NCBI GenBank assembly: GCA_017416735.1
Contig: JAFQBF010000119.1
Coordinates: 1-41,539, forward strand
From: Bacteroidaceae bacterium
Lineage (GTDB): Bacteria > Bacteroidota > Bacteroidia > Bacteroidales > Bacteroidaceae
Direction: 5' to 3'
DNA length: 41,539 nucleotides
How positions within the stretch are numbered: the stretch's first letter is position 1; each line of letters begins with the position of its first letter. The notes below the pieces were generated by a model, which worked only from the letters and a program-made list of their open reading frames with translations, was not told the DNA's origin and did no database searches. Of this stretch, positions 27,717 to 35,416 are shown piece after piece. The position numbers were made by a program, and so were the translations under genes.

Positions 27717-28700
27717 TCATATAGCAGCACTTTCCCGCCGTACGGGATAATGACCACGGAACCACTCGAACTTTTCGGGCGAAGCCTTCAACCATTCGCT
27801 GTCCCGGGTAGGATCGTAATCACTCGGTCCTTCGGGCGGTGTCACGTCAAACTCGGCTTCGATGCCGAAGAAACGGCACAAGGCTTCCAGAGACATACGA
27901 GTGGCATTTGCCTTGCCATCTGCCGAGTAACCGGCAATGTGCGGCGTAGCAATGAAAGCCACCTCCATCAGCTCACGGCTGATGTGCGGCTCGTATTCCC
28001 ACGTATCGATGACGGCACCCTTTACCCGTCCGGCAGCCAAGGCAGCCAACAAGGAAGCCGTATCGACGACCTCACCCCGACTGGCATTTATCAAAAAAGG
28101 ACGGCGCTTCAAGGTGAAAAGGAAATCTTCATCGGCCAAATGGAAAGTCCTGTATTTGCCTTCGCGATTCAAAGGTGTGTGAAGGGTTATGACATCACAC
28201 TCGCTGGCGATGGTCGCCAAATCGACAAAGCCTCGCTCGCCCCTGTCCGCACGGGGAGGGTCGTTCAACAACACCTTCATACCTAATGCTTCGGCCATAC
28301 GTACCACACGGCTGCCTACGTGCCCTACGCCTACGACCCCCAATGTAGCTCCTTCCAACCGAAAACCCTTGCGGCTTTCCAGAAGCAACAAAGAGGAACG
28401 GACGTATTGCTCTACCGAGCCTGCATTACACCCCGGGCAGTTGGTCCAAATGATTCCAGCTTCCCGACAATAATCCGTATCGATATGGTCGTAACCGATG
28501 GTGGCGGTGGCAATGAACTTCACCCTACTGCCTTCGAGCAAGTCACGGTCGCATCGGGTACGGGTACGGACAATCAATGCATCCGCATCTTTTACCGTCT
28601 CGTTGGTAAACCCGGAACCAGGCAAATAAACCACTTCATCGGCTATTCGCTCAACAGCCTCTTTTATATAAGGTATTTTATTGTCGATAATTACTTTCAT
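27717..28700 (-). CDS. pdxB: Erythronate-4-phosphate dehydrogenase
   Basis: 327 residues, somewhat shorter than E. coli PdxB (378), with a trimmed C-terminal dimerisation region. It oxidises 4-phosphoerythronate in pyridoxal phosphate synthesis. NAD loop GVGHVG (124-129); catalytic Arg208 (NASRGEVVD), Glu237 (DTWEYEP) and His254 (TPHIAGYS) are all present. The SRGEVV and ATPHIAG context separates it from generic D-lactate or phosphoglycerate dehydrogenases. It follows the RNase H gene by 10 bp on the minus strand. Confidence 0.92.
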   Translation of the reverse strand: MKVIIDNKIPYIKEAVERIADEVVYLPGSGFTNETVKDADALIVRTRTRCDRDLLEGSRVKFIATATIGYDHIDTDYCREAGIIWTNCPGCNAGSVEQYVRSSLLLLESRKGFRLEGATLGVVGVGHVGSRVVRMAEALGMKVLLNDPPRADRGERGFVDLATIASECDVITLHTPLNREGKYRTFHLADEDFLFTLKRRPFLINASRGEVVDTASLLAALAAGRVKGAVIDTWEYEPHISRELMEVAFIATPHIAGYSADGKANATRMSLEALCRFFGIEAEFDVTPPEGPSDYDPTRDSEWLKASPEKFEWFRGHYPVRRESAAI

Positions 28701-28710
28701 ATTCCTTCAT

Positions 28711-29343
28711 TTATTTCCGTCCGAAATCAGCAGGTACTTCTCCCCACACATCGGTCTCCCACTTCAAGAGAGGGATATCACTGTATGTATGCGTCTTGAG
28801 CCAAGTCTCGGCCCGTTCTATCAAGCGGAAAAGCTCCTCAGTCTTAGGAGTACGCTCCAACTTGGTCTTGCATTTTTTCTGCTTCACCCAACTTAAGGCA
28901 TTTCGGCTGTCCGAATAGACGGTCATACAGATCCCTTTCTGCTTCATCAGCGCCAAGGCGTGGACGATGGCCAGGAACTCGCCGATGTTGTTCGTGCCAT
29001 ATACAGGACCGAAATGAAAAATTTCCTGTCCGGTTTGCAGATAGACCCCCCGATATTCCATCGGTCCGGGATTGCCGCTGCAAGCTGCATCCACCGCCAC
29101 GCAATTCAAATCGAAATTTTCGGGAAGTGCTTGCGGGTGCTGATGACTGGCAGCCGGTTTCTGATTGCCAATGTATGCGTAAGGTGAGGATGCGAAGGCC
29201 TGCTCGGCTTCTTCTTGCGTTTCGAAAGATTTGTATTGTGCCCCTTCGTAACCCTTGGTCTGTAATTGGCAATCAGTCCAGGAAGTATAAATTCCTGGAC
29301 TGACACCTTTCCATACTACATAGTATTTTTGTTTCTTGCTCAT
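28711..29343 (-). CDS. rnhA: Ribonuclease H with N-terminal viroplasmin-type domain
   Basis: 210 residues from the ATG at 29343. The N-terminal 50 residues (KYYVVWKGVSPGIYTSW...AQYKSFETQEEAEQAF) form the hybrid-binding/viroplasmin domain known from eukaryotic RNase H1 and some bacteria. The C-terminal RNase H fold has the acidic active site Asp85 (VDAACSGNPG), Glu122, Asp145 (SDSRNAL) and Asp198. It cuts the RNA strand of RNA-DNA hybrids. It lies 8 bp after the GH2 gene and 10 bp before pdxB, so it is probably co-transcribed with both. Confidence 0.92.
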   Translation of the reverse strand: MSKKQKYYVVWKGVSPGIYTSWTDCQLQTKGYEGAQYKSFETQEEAEQAFASSPYAYIGNQKPAASHQHPQALPENFDLNCVAVDAACSGNPGPMEYRGVYLQTGQEIFHFGPVYGTNNIGEFLAIVHALALMKQKGICMTVYSDSRNALSWVKQKKCKTKLERTPKTEELFRLIERAETWLKTHTYSDIPLLKWETDVWGEVPADFGRK

Positions 29344-29351
29344 CGGAATGA

Positions 29352-31166
29352 TTACTTCTTTGCTGGAGCAGCCCAAGCCGGAACCTTTCCGAAAATAGCC
29401 TTCAGCTTTTCCGGTTCGAACTTAGGCTTGCGGTCGTAAGTAAAGATACCATTCTGCTCCTGTTCCACATCGGTGAGCTGCGTGTAGGTATATCCGTTGA
29501 TATAGTCGAAGCCCAGAATCACATCCGTCAGCGCTTCCAGACGGGTGTAGAATTCATCCAATGTCTTCGGGCCTTGTCCATAACCCCACGTGTTCGATGC
29601 ATATTGCTCGATGACCCACTTGATGCCACCATATTCATCCAAGTAGTAAGGCTGACCGGCGTATGCCGCTTCACGGTCCTTGGCCAACGTAGGTACTTCA
29701 CCCGGATTCTTGATGGTCAGTCTATCCTTCAGCTTGTCTGGATTCTGTTCATAGTTATGATACGACCAAATGTCGGTCTTCACGTGATAGCCTCCACTCA
29801 CATCGTGTACAGGGCGATAGTCGAGCGCCTTGGTCAAATCATAGACATCGCTGACGAAACGGTCCTGATGACGTGCGGCCTCCACTCCCTTCGGTCTCTC
29901 CCAAGTTTCATTGAAAGGCGTCCACATAATGATGGAAGGATGGTTGCGGTCGCGTTCCACGATTTCCTGCCATTCGGTAAGGAAGTTGCGGGCTGTAAGC
30001 TCCTTGTTGGTATCGGCTCCCCAGCTGGAAGATTCACCCCAAGTGATATAGCCCAACTTGTCTGCCCAATAATGGAAGCGTTCTTCAAACACCTTCTGGT
30101 GCAGACGGGCACTGTTGAATCCGACACTCATACTGAGTTCGATGTCACGCTTGAGGTCTGCATCCGTCGGAGCTGTCCATACACCATCGGGATAGAAGCC
30201 CTGGTCGAGCACCATACGGAGGTATAACGGCTGGTTGTTGAGATATACGCGGTTACCTTCGATATGAATCTTACGCATACCTGTATAAGAAACGACTTTA
30301 TCCACCACTTTTCCTGAAGCATCCACAACTTCATATTCCAAATCATAAAGGAACGGGCTTTCGGGCGACCAAGTCTTGACGTTCTTCACAGGCAGGATGA
30401 CGGTCATTGGTGTAGTGGCTTTCACTTTCTTGCTTGCCACCACCTTGTTGCCGTCCTTCAGCTTCACTTGCAGCGAAAGCCCCTTTTCCAAAGCGTGGAA
30501 CTTGGGTTCCAAGACAAAACAGCTGTTATCCAAATCGGGCTTCACATACACTTCCTTCAAGCCCGCAGGTGCCACAGCTTCCATCCATACGGTTTGCCAG
30601 ATGCCCGTCACACGGGTATAGTAACATCCTTCGGAATAGTACACCCGCGACTGCTTTCCACCTGTCTGTTCACCCTGACGGATGTCATCCTTCACACAAA
30701 CCACGATATTGGCTTTCTCGCCGGCTTTCACATAGGGAGTCATATCCACCGCAAACGATGACGTGCCACCCCAGTGGCGACCGGCCAAATGTCCGTTCAC
30801 ATAGATGGTACTGTAATAATCCACCGCACCGAAGTTCAACATAATCTTCTTGCCTTCCCAAGCGGCCGGCACATCCACCTTCCGTTGGTACCACATACAG
30901 TTGATGAAATCCTTATATTCCACTCCCGACAGCTTGCTTTCGGGGCAGAAAGGTACGGTGATGTTTCCATCGAAACCTTCACTCTTGGCCAAGCCACGTT
31001 CTAACCCTGTATCTCCGAAGTCGAACGTATAAGTCCACTGACCATTCAGATTCACCCAGCTATCACGCACGAACTGCGGACGCGGATGCTCCGGTCTCGG
31101 AATTTCGGTCTGCGCCCACAAAGTCAACGCACAGAGGCACATACACAACAAACAGACATTTCTCAT
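29352..31166 (-). CDS. Exported glycoside hydrolase family 2 enzyme
   Basis: 604 residues with a signal peptide (cut near WAQ, residue 19). GH2 order: sugar-binding jelly roll (about 30-215), Ig-like domain (about 215-320), TIM barrel to the end. Probable acid/base is Glu420 (WTPFNETWERP) and probable nucleophile is Glu511 (YLDEYGGIKW). It is shorter than LacZ and lacks the C-terminal domains, resembling the beta-galactosidase/glucuronidase-like GH2 proteins of Bacteroides; the sugar specificity cannot be told. It sits in an otherwise housekeeping unit (argS 52 bp upstream, rnhA 8 bp downstream). Confidence 0.9.
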   Translation of the reverse strand: MRNVCLLCMCLCALTLWAQTEIPRPEHPRPQFVRDSWVNLNGQWTYTFDFGDTGLERGLAKSEGFDGNITVPFCPESKLSGVEYKDFINCMWYQRKVDVPAAWEGKKIMLNFGAVDYYSTIYVNGHLAGRHWGGTSSFAVDMTPYVKAGEKANIVVCVKDDIRQGEQTGGKQSRVYYSEGCYYTRVTGIWQTVWMEAVAPAGLKEVYVKPDLDNSCFVLEPKFHALEKGLSLQVKLKDGNKVVASKKVKATTPMTVILPVKNVKTWSPESPFLYDLEYEVVDASGKVVDKVVSYTGMRKIHIEGNRVYLNNQPLYLRMVLDQGFYPDGVWTAPTDADLKRDIELSMSVGFNSARLHQKVFEERFHYWADKLGYITWGESSSWGADTNKELTARNFLTEWQEIVERDRNHPSIIMWTPFNETWERPKGVEAARHQDRFVSDVYDLTKALDYRPVHDVSGGYHVKTDIWSYHNYEQNPDKLKDRLTIKNPGEVPTLAKDREAAYAGQPYYLDEYGGIKWVIEQYASNTWGYGQGPKTLDEFYTRLEALTDVILGFDYINGYTYTQLTDVEQEQNGIFTYDRKPKFEPEKLKAIFGKVPAWAAPAKK

Positions 31167-31218
31167 ACTCTTTTATTTTTAAGGTTAATAATCCCAAAAT
31201 GCAAGCAAATGTGTCGAA

Positions 31219-33039
31219 TTACATACGTTCCGGCACTTCGATGCCCAACAAGCCCATAGCGAGCTTCACAATCTTGCCTACGTTCTGACTCAAAGCCAAG
31301 CGGAAGACCTTCAAGGCTTCGTTCTCTTCGCGCAGGATGCTGAAGTCGTGATAGAACTGGTTGTATTCCTTCACGAGGTCGTACGCATAGTTGGCGATGA
31401 CGGACGGATTGTAGTCCGTGCCTGCCTGCTTCACGGTGTTCTTGAAGTCGGCCAACATCTGAATCAAGCCCTCTTCCTTGGCACTGAGCTGGAGACCGGC
31501 CGGAATCACCGACGGAATTTCGATGCCCTGTTCAGCAGCCTTGCGGAGAACGGACTGGATGCGTGCATAGGTATATTGGATGAACGGACCTGTATTACCA
31601 TTGAAGTCGATGGACTCCTTCGGGTTGAACGTCATATTCTTACGGGCATCCACCTTCAAGATGAAGTACTTCAACGCACCGAGACCCACGATGCGGGCAA
31701 TGTTGTCCGCTTCTTCCTGCGTCAAGCCATCCAGCTTGCCGAGTTCGGCCGAAGTCTCCTTGGCGGTTTCTATCATAGCAGCCATCAAGTCGTCGGCATC
31801 CACTACCGTACCTTCGCGGCTCTTCATCTTGCCTTCCGGCAATTCCACCATACCGTAAGAGAAGTGAACCAATCCCTTACCCCATTCGAAGCCGAGCTTG
31901 TCCAGCAAGATAGACAATACCTGGAAGTGGTAATTCTGTTCGTTACCTACTACATAAATCATCTTGTCGATGGGGAAGTCCTGGAAGCGGAGCTTGGCGG
32001 TACCGATGTCCTGAGTCATATATACCGATGTACCATCGCCACGGAGCAAGAGCTTATGGTCAAGACCCTCAGCGGTCAGATCGGCCCACACGGAGTTGTC
32101 CTCCTTGCGGAAGAAGAATCCCTTTTCAAGACCTTCCATCACCTTTTCCTTTCCTTCGAGGTAGGTTTGTGATTCGTAGTAAATCTTGTCGAAACCGACA
32201 CCCATCTGAGCGTATGTTTCATCGAAACCGGCATATACCCAGTTGTTCATCTTTTCCCAAAGGCCACGTACTTCCGGGTCATTGGCTTCCCACTTGCGGA
32301 GCATTTCACGGGCTTCGAGCATCAACGGAGAGTTGGCTTCGGCCTTGGCCTTAGCTTCTTCTTCGTTCATTCCCTCCGCTTGGTAAGCGGCCATCAATTC
32401 CTTCACTTCGGCCTTGTAGTGCTTGTCGAAAGCCACATAGTAATCGCCGATGAGGTGGTCACCCTTCTTGCCGCTCGATTCCGGAGTTTCGCCATTGCCA
32501 TACTTCAACCAAGCCAACATCGACTTGCAGATGTGGATACCACGATCGTTCACGATGTTGGTCTTCACCACCTTGTTGCCATTGGCAGCCATCACATTGG
32601 CCAATGCCCAACCGAGGAGGTTGTTGCGGACGTGACCCAAGTGGAGGGGCTTGTTGGTATTCGGTGAAGAATATTCAATCATCACGAGTGGAGAATTTTC
32701 ATCGGCCTTGGTGATACCGTATTCAGCATCGGTATGGATGCTGTTGAGGAGTTCAATCCAGCAATCCGAAGCGATGGTGAGGTTCAGGAAGCCCTTCACG
32801 GCGTTGTAGTTCGACACGAGTTCCGGTGCATTCTGCTTCAGGTATTCACCGATTTCCTGAGCAGTCTGTTCAGGACCCTTCTTGCTCATTTTCAGGAATG
32901 GGAACACCACGAGGGTCAAGTGACCTTCAAATTCTTTCTTGGTCTTCTGGAGTTGCACCATCTTTTCGGGCACTTCCTGACCATACAGCGTATTCAATGC
33001 CGCAATCACGGTTGCGGTCAGTCTTTGTTCGATATTCAT
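31219..33039 (-). CDS. argS: Arginine--tRNA ligase
   Basis: 606 residues from the ATG at 33039. Class I synthetase, charging tRNA-Arg. The N-terminal additional domain (1-110), EYSSPNTNKPLHLGHVRNN with HLGH at 133-136, KMKSREGTVV as the KMSKS-type loop, and a C-terminal DALR anticodon-binding domain are present. A -7 box TATCTTTG lies at 33079-33072 on the minus strand, giving a leader of about 27 nt. An in-frame TTG at 33063 was rejected as being too near the predicted transcript start. Confidence 0.97.
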   Translation of the reverse strand: MNIEQRLTATVIAALNTLYGQEVPEKMVQLQKTKKEFEGHLTLVVFPFLKMSKKGPEQTAQEIGEYLKQNAPELVSNYNAVKGFLNLTIASDCWIELLNSIHTDAEYGITKADENSPLVMIEYSSPNTNKPLHLGHVRNNLLGWALANVMAANGNKVVKTNIVNDRGIHICKSMLAWLKYGNGETPESSGKKGDHLIGDYYVAFDKHYKAEVKELMAAYQAEGMNEEEAKAKAEANSPLMLEAREMLRKWEANDPEVRGLWEKMNNWVYAGFDETYAQMGVGFDKIYYESQTYLEGKEKVMEGLEKGFFFRKEDNSVWADLTAEGLDHKLLLRGDGTSVYMTQDIGTAKLRFQDFPIDKMIYVVGNEQNYHFQVLSILLDKLGFEWGKGLVHFSYGMVELPEGKMKSREGTVVDADDLMAAMIETAKETSAELGKLDGLTQEEADNIARIVGLGALKYFILKVDARKNMTFNPKESIDFNGNTGPFIQYTYARIQSVLRKAAEQGIEIPSVIPAGLQLSAKEEGLIQMLADFKNTVKQAGTDYNPSVIANYAYDLVKEYNQFYHDFSILREENEALKVFRLALSQNVGKIVKLAMGLLGIEVPERM

Positions 33040-33071
33040 ATTGTTATAAGTACTTATTTTCAATGAAGTTG

Positions 33072-33079
33072 CAAAGATA
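33072..33079 (-). promoter_or_regulatory. -7 box of argS
   Basis: Minus-strand TATCTTTG, a perfect TAnnTTTG, 32 bp before the ATG at 33039. No TTTG at the expected -33 spacing. Confidence 0.5.
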
Positions 33080-33100
33080 CAAGTTTTGCGTCAAAACACC

Positions 33101-33781
33101 TTATTCTTCCCTTGAAAAATCAATGGCCCGGTTGATGTAATCCAAGAAAGGCTTGGTGGTGGCAAACTTGGATGCTATGCGCTTGGCCAAGTCTTCCCCT
33201 TCCCAAAAGTCATCATCCGGCATACTTGTCAAGCAATAATATTTCAGACGGAGATATTCAGAGTAAGGTGCGTCTGCCGGAAAACCTTTCGGGTTTCGCT
33301 TCAAAGCGCCTTCACGTTCGAGTTGAAACGTGCTGTCGGCTTGTTGAATCGCCCTGTCGAAATCACCATCCCCATTCACGATATCTTCCCGAAGGATTTT
33401 CAGCACTTCGGGGTCACAACAATAATCGCCTGCCGCCAGCATATGACAATAAGGATAACAATCATCTCCTCCCGTACTGATGTGGAAATAATATCCCGAA
33501 TTGCCCGACTTCTTTCCGCCCTTGGCAATAAAAGCCCCGAAGTGACACTTGTACGGACTCTTGTCGGACGAGAAACGCACGTCGCGATAGATGCGATAAG
33601 TACAATCCTTCGCCGTAAGGCTTGCCATATCGGGGTCGAAGGCGGATATTTCCCGGATGACTTCTTCCACCAGCTGATGGAAACGCTCCTGGTGCTTCAG
33701 GAACTCGTCCTTATGGGCATTGAACCATTCGCGGTTATTGTTGGCCTGTAGCTGACGGAGATAGTTGATGATTTCTTTCAT
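33101..33781 (-). CDS. DUF2461 (TIGR02453-type) family protein
   Basis: 226 residues, cytoplasmic. Conserved features of this family: NNNREWFNAHKDEF near the start, TYRIYRDVRFSSDKSPYK in the middle (about 82-98), GYYFHIS and the GFPADAPYSEYLRLKYY stretch near the C-terminus. Function unknown. It lies 62 bp upstream of argS on the same strand and may feed transcription into it. A perfect -7 box TATTTTTG lies at 33818-33811. Confidence 0.88.
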   Translation of the reverse strand: MKEIINYLRQLQANNNREWFNAHKDEFLKHQERFHQLVEEVIREISAFDPDMASLTAKDCTYRIYRDVRFSSDKSPYKCHFGAFIAKGGKKSGNSGYYFHISTGGDDCYPYCHMLAAGDYCCDPEVLKILREDIVNGDGDFDRAIQQADSTFQLEREGALKRNPKGFPADAPYSEYLRLKYYCLTSMPDDDFWEGEDLAKRIASKFATTKPFLDYINRAIDFSREE

Positions 33782-33810
33782 ACGCTTACTTATTCTTTTC
33801 TTAAACAGGA

Positions 33811-33818
33811 CAAAAATA
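33811..33818 (-). promoter_or_regulatory. -7 box of the DUF2461 gene
   Basis: Minus-strand TATTTTTG, 30 bp before the ATG at 33781. No matching -33 box. Confidence 0.45.
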
Positions 33819-33882
33819 AGGTTTTTCCTTTAAATAATGGCGTAAAATATGGAATAACGGCTTGTTTATTCTTTATTTATGC

Positions 33883-33890
33883 TATCTTTG
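33883..33890 (+). promoter_or_regulatory. -7 box before the micro-ORF chain and propeller lipoprotein
   Basis: TATCTTTG, a perfect TAnnTTTG. Predicted transcript start near 33897, about 17 nt before the ATG of the first micro-ORF (33914). That is a usual leader length here, and suggests that the micro-ORF is the first translated frame. Confidence 0.5.
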
Positions 33891-33913
33891 CCTCCAAATC
33901 AAGGAACAAGGAT

Positions 33914-33946
33914 ATGGGCAAGAACAGACAAATCGAACAAATATGA
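33914..33946 (+). CDS. Micro-ORF 1 (10 codons), possible leader peptide
   Basis: Encodes MGKNRQIEQI. Its stop (33944-33946) overlaps the ATG of micro-ORF 2 as ATGA. It has no domain and may be chance, but its position just after the promoter and the coupled layout argue for a translated leader. Confidence 0.35.
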   Translation: MGKNRQIEQI

Positions 33947-34005
33947 AAGTACAAACCCGTGTCTTTGCAATCTGTGTACAGGTAAGCAATAAAAAAATAG
34001 TATGA
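33943..34005 (+). CDS. Micro-ORF 2 (20 codons), possible leader peptide
   Basis: Encodes MKVQTRVFAICVQVSNKKIV, mildly hydrophobic in the middle with basic ends. Its start overlaps the stop of micro-ORF 1, and its stop (34003-34005) overlaps the lipoprotein ATG (34002), both as ATGA. Two such overlaps in a row suggest that translation of the lipoprotein is coupled to these frames. Confidence 0.38.
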   Translation: MKVQTRVFAICVQVSNKKIV

Positions 34006-35018
34006 AGAAAAATATAATCCTTGCCTATTTGTCTATAACACTTCTGTCATACACTTCCTGTTCGAAGAATGATGAAGTAGAAAGACTTACAACCGAACCG
34101 ACAATGGTAAAAACGGAGTTAATGACCTCAATGCCAGGAGAACTCTTAGTTGTAGAAGACAGACTTGTATGGTTCGACCTCAACGCTGATTCTTTCCTCC
34201 ATGTTGAAAATGCAACGACTGGAGAAAATATTCTGGAAACAGGAATGTTAGGTGGAGGACCTGAAGATTTCACTGCACCATTTATCTCGTGGTATCCCAA
34301 TAAAAGAGTATTGATTTCGGATTGCTTTGCCGAACGCGCAATGGTTTTATTCTTGGAAAAAACGGGCAAAATGAGCCATTTGGACATTCCTTTCTCCAAG
34401 AAATCCTTGCAATGCGTTGGCGAAAACCAATATATCCAAAGTAATATTGACGGAAGCCATCCTTTTATTTACTGGAACAATAATACCAAAAATACATTCG
34501 GAAAATATCCGTTGGAAAATGAAGAGATAAGCAATGCCAATGAAGTGTTTCAAGGAATCCATTCCTACAATCCCTACAATGGTTATTTGATTCAAAGTTT
34601 TCCTGAATTATCCCACATAGCACTTTACCAATTTGTGGAGGGAAAATTTAGAGAAGTTTGGACAAAAGAACTACCTGGGTTAGAATATCAAATAAACCGG
34701 GATAGAATATTAAGAATCAACGAAGTACGAAATCCAGCTCCTAGTGCCATTGCACTAACCAAGGATTATATCGTTACAATAGACAGAGACAAACAAACAA
34801 AGGAAACTACTGCTGAAAGCCACTCAAACAATCGCTTTCTACGCAATTTTTCCAAATCACCCCAAACTTTATTTGTCTATGATTATAATTTCCAACTAAA
34901 AAGAATCATACACACCCGCATCCCAATGTTCAGATTGGCAGCAAAAGGGAATGACAATGTTGTCTATTTCATAGGTGTTAAAGATGAATTTTGCATCGCA
35001 AAATGTAGATTGGATTAA
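34002..35018 (+). CDS. Six-bladed beta-propeller (TolB-like/BF3164-type) lipoprotein, second copy
   Basis: 338 residues. Lipoprotein-type signal (LLSYTSC, probable Cys20). Beta-rich propeller-like body with MLGGGPEDF, corresponding to the GQGPGEI motif of the protein at 8675-9736, and similar blades (LISDCFAERAMVLFLEKTG; LFVYDYNFQLKRI). The two are distant paralogues. No NVEALA peptide is found here; two micro-ORFs precede it instead. AT-rich compared with argS. A strong hairpin terminator follows the stop. Function unknown. Confidence 0.75.
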   Translation: MKKNIILAYLSITLLSYTSCSKNDEVERLTTEPTMVKTELMTSMPGELLVVEDRLVWFDLNADSFLHVENATTGENILETGMLGGGPEDFTAPFISWYPNKRVLISDCFAERAMVLFLEKTGKMSHLDIPFSKKSLQCVGENQYIQSNIDGSHPFIYWNNNTKNTFGKYPLENEEISNANEVFQGIHSYNPYNGYLIQSFPELSHIALYQFVEGKFREVWTKELPGLEYQINRDRILRINEVRNPAPSAIALTKDYIVTIDRDKQTKETTAESHSNNRFLRNFSKSPQTLFVYDYNFQLKRIIHTRIPMFRLAAKGNDNVVYFIGVKDEFCIAKCRLD

Positions 35019-35026
35019 TTTTTGTT

Positions 35027-35058
35027 GAAAATGTGTTGGAAATGACCAACACATTTTC
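35027..35058 (+). terminator. Intrinsic terminator of the propeller lipoprotein gene
   Basis: Perfect 13-bp stem GAAAATGTGTTGG / CCAACACATTTTC with a 6-nt loop, 8 bp after the stop; followed by TTCCAATTT. Confidence 0.65.
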
Positions 35059-35416
35059 TTCCAATTTATGATTCTCCATCCGGCATTTTATTTAAAATTG
35101 CACCCTTCATAGACTTATTATCGATTCGGCTATCGCAAGTCGAAAAGTTATAGACAGGCTCAAAACGTATGGGCATTTATTGTAATTTCATCCCAACCGA
35201 CCGAGAACTCCTCCGTAAGTGGGTAAAAAACATAGGTTACGGAGATATAAAAACTAAAAATACTACTCCGTAACCCATATTTTTTAACGTATGTCCATAG
35301 TATCTTCCTCCATATTCAAGAGGTGAAATGAATGACCTTCACTTCATCACTTGCGGCATTCCAACTGGTTATCAAGCTGTTGGAGTGCCGCAAGTTTATA
35401 TGGATAATGCTACAAA
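35059..35416. other. Gene-free stretch between convergent lipoprotein and CotH genes
   Basis: Contains a 10-bp inverted pair GGTTACGGAG (35235-35244) with CTCCGTAACC (35266-35275), and the CotH terminator hairpin at 35350-35394. A 34-codon frame starting at the ATG near 35170 exists, but has no features of a gene and overlaps the first hairpin. Confidence 0.5.
35350..35394 (-). terminator. Hairpin terminator after the CotH gene
   Basis: 16-bp arms (35350-35365, CTTGCGGCATTCCAAC; 35379-35394) with one G-T wobble and a 13-nt loop, 22 bp after the CotH stop on the minus strand. The T run is weak. Confidence 0.55.

Noticed and set aside
35170-35274. 34-codon frame starting MGIYCNFIPTDRELL
   Set aside because: No promoter at a suitable distance, overlaps a 10-bp inverted repeat, and no homologous family is recalled.
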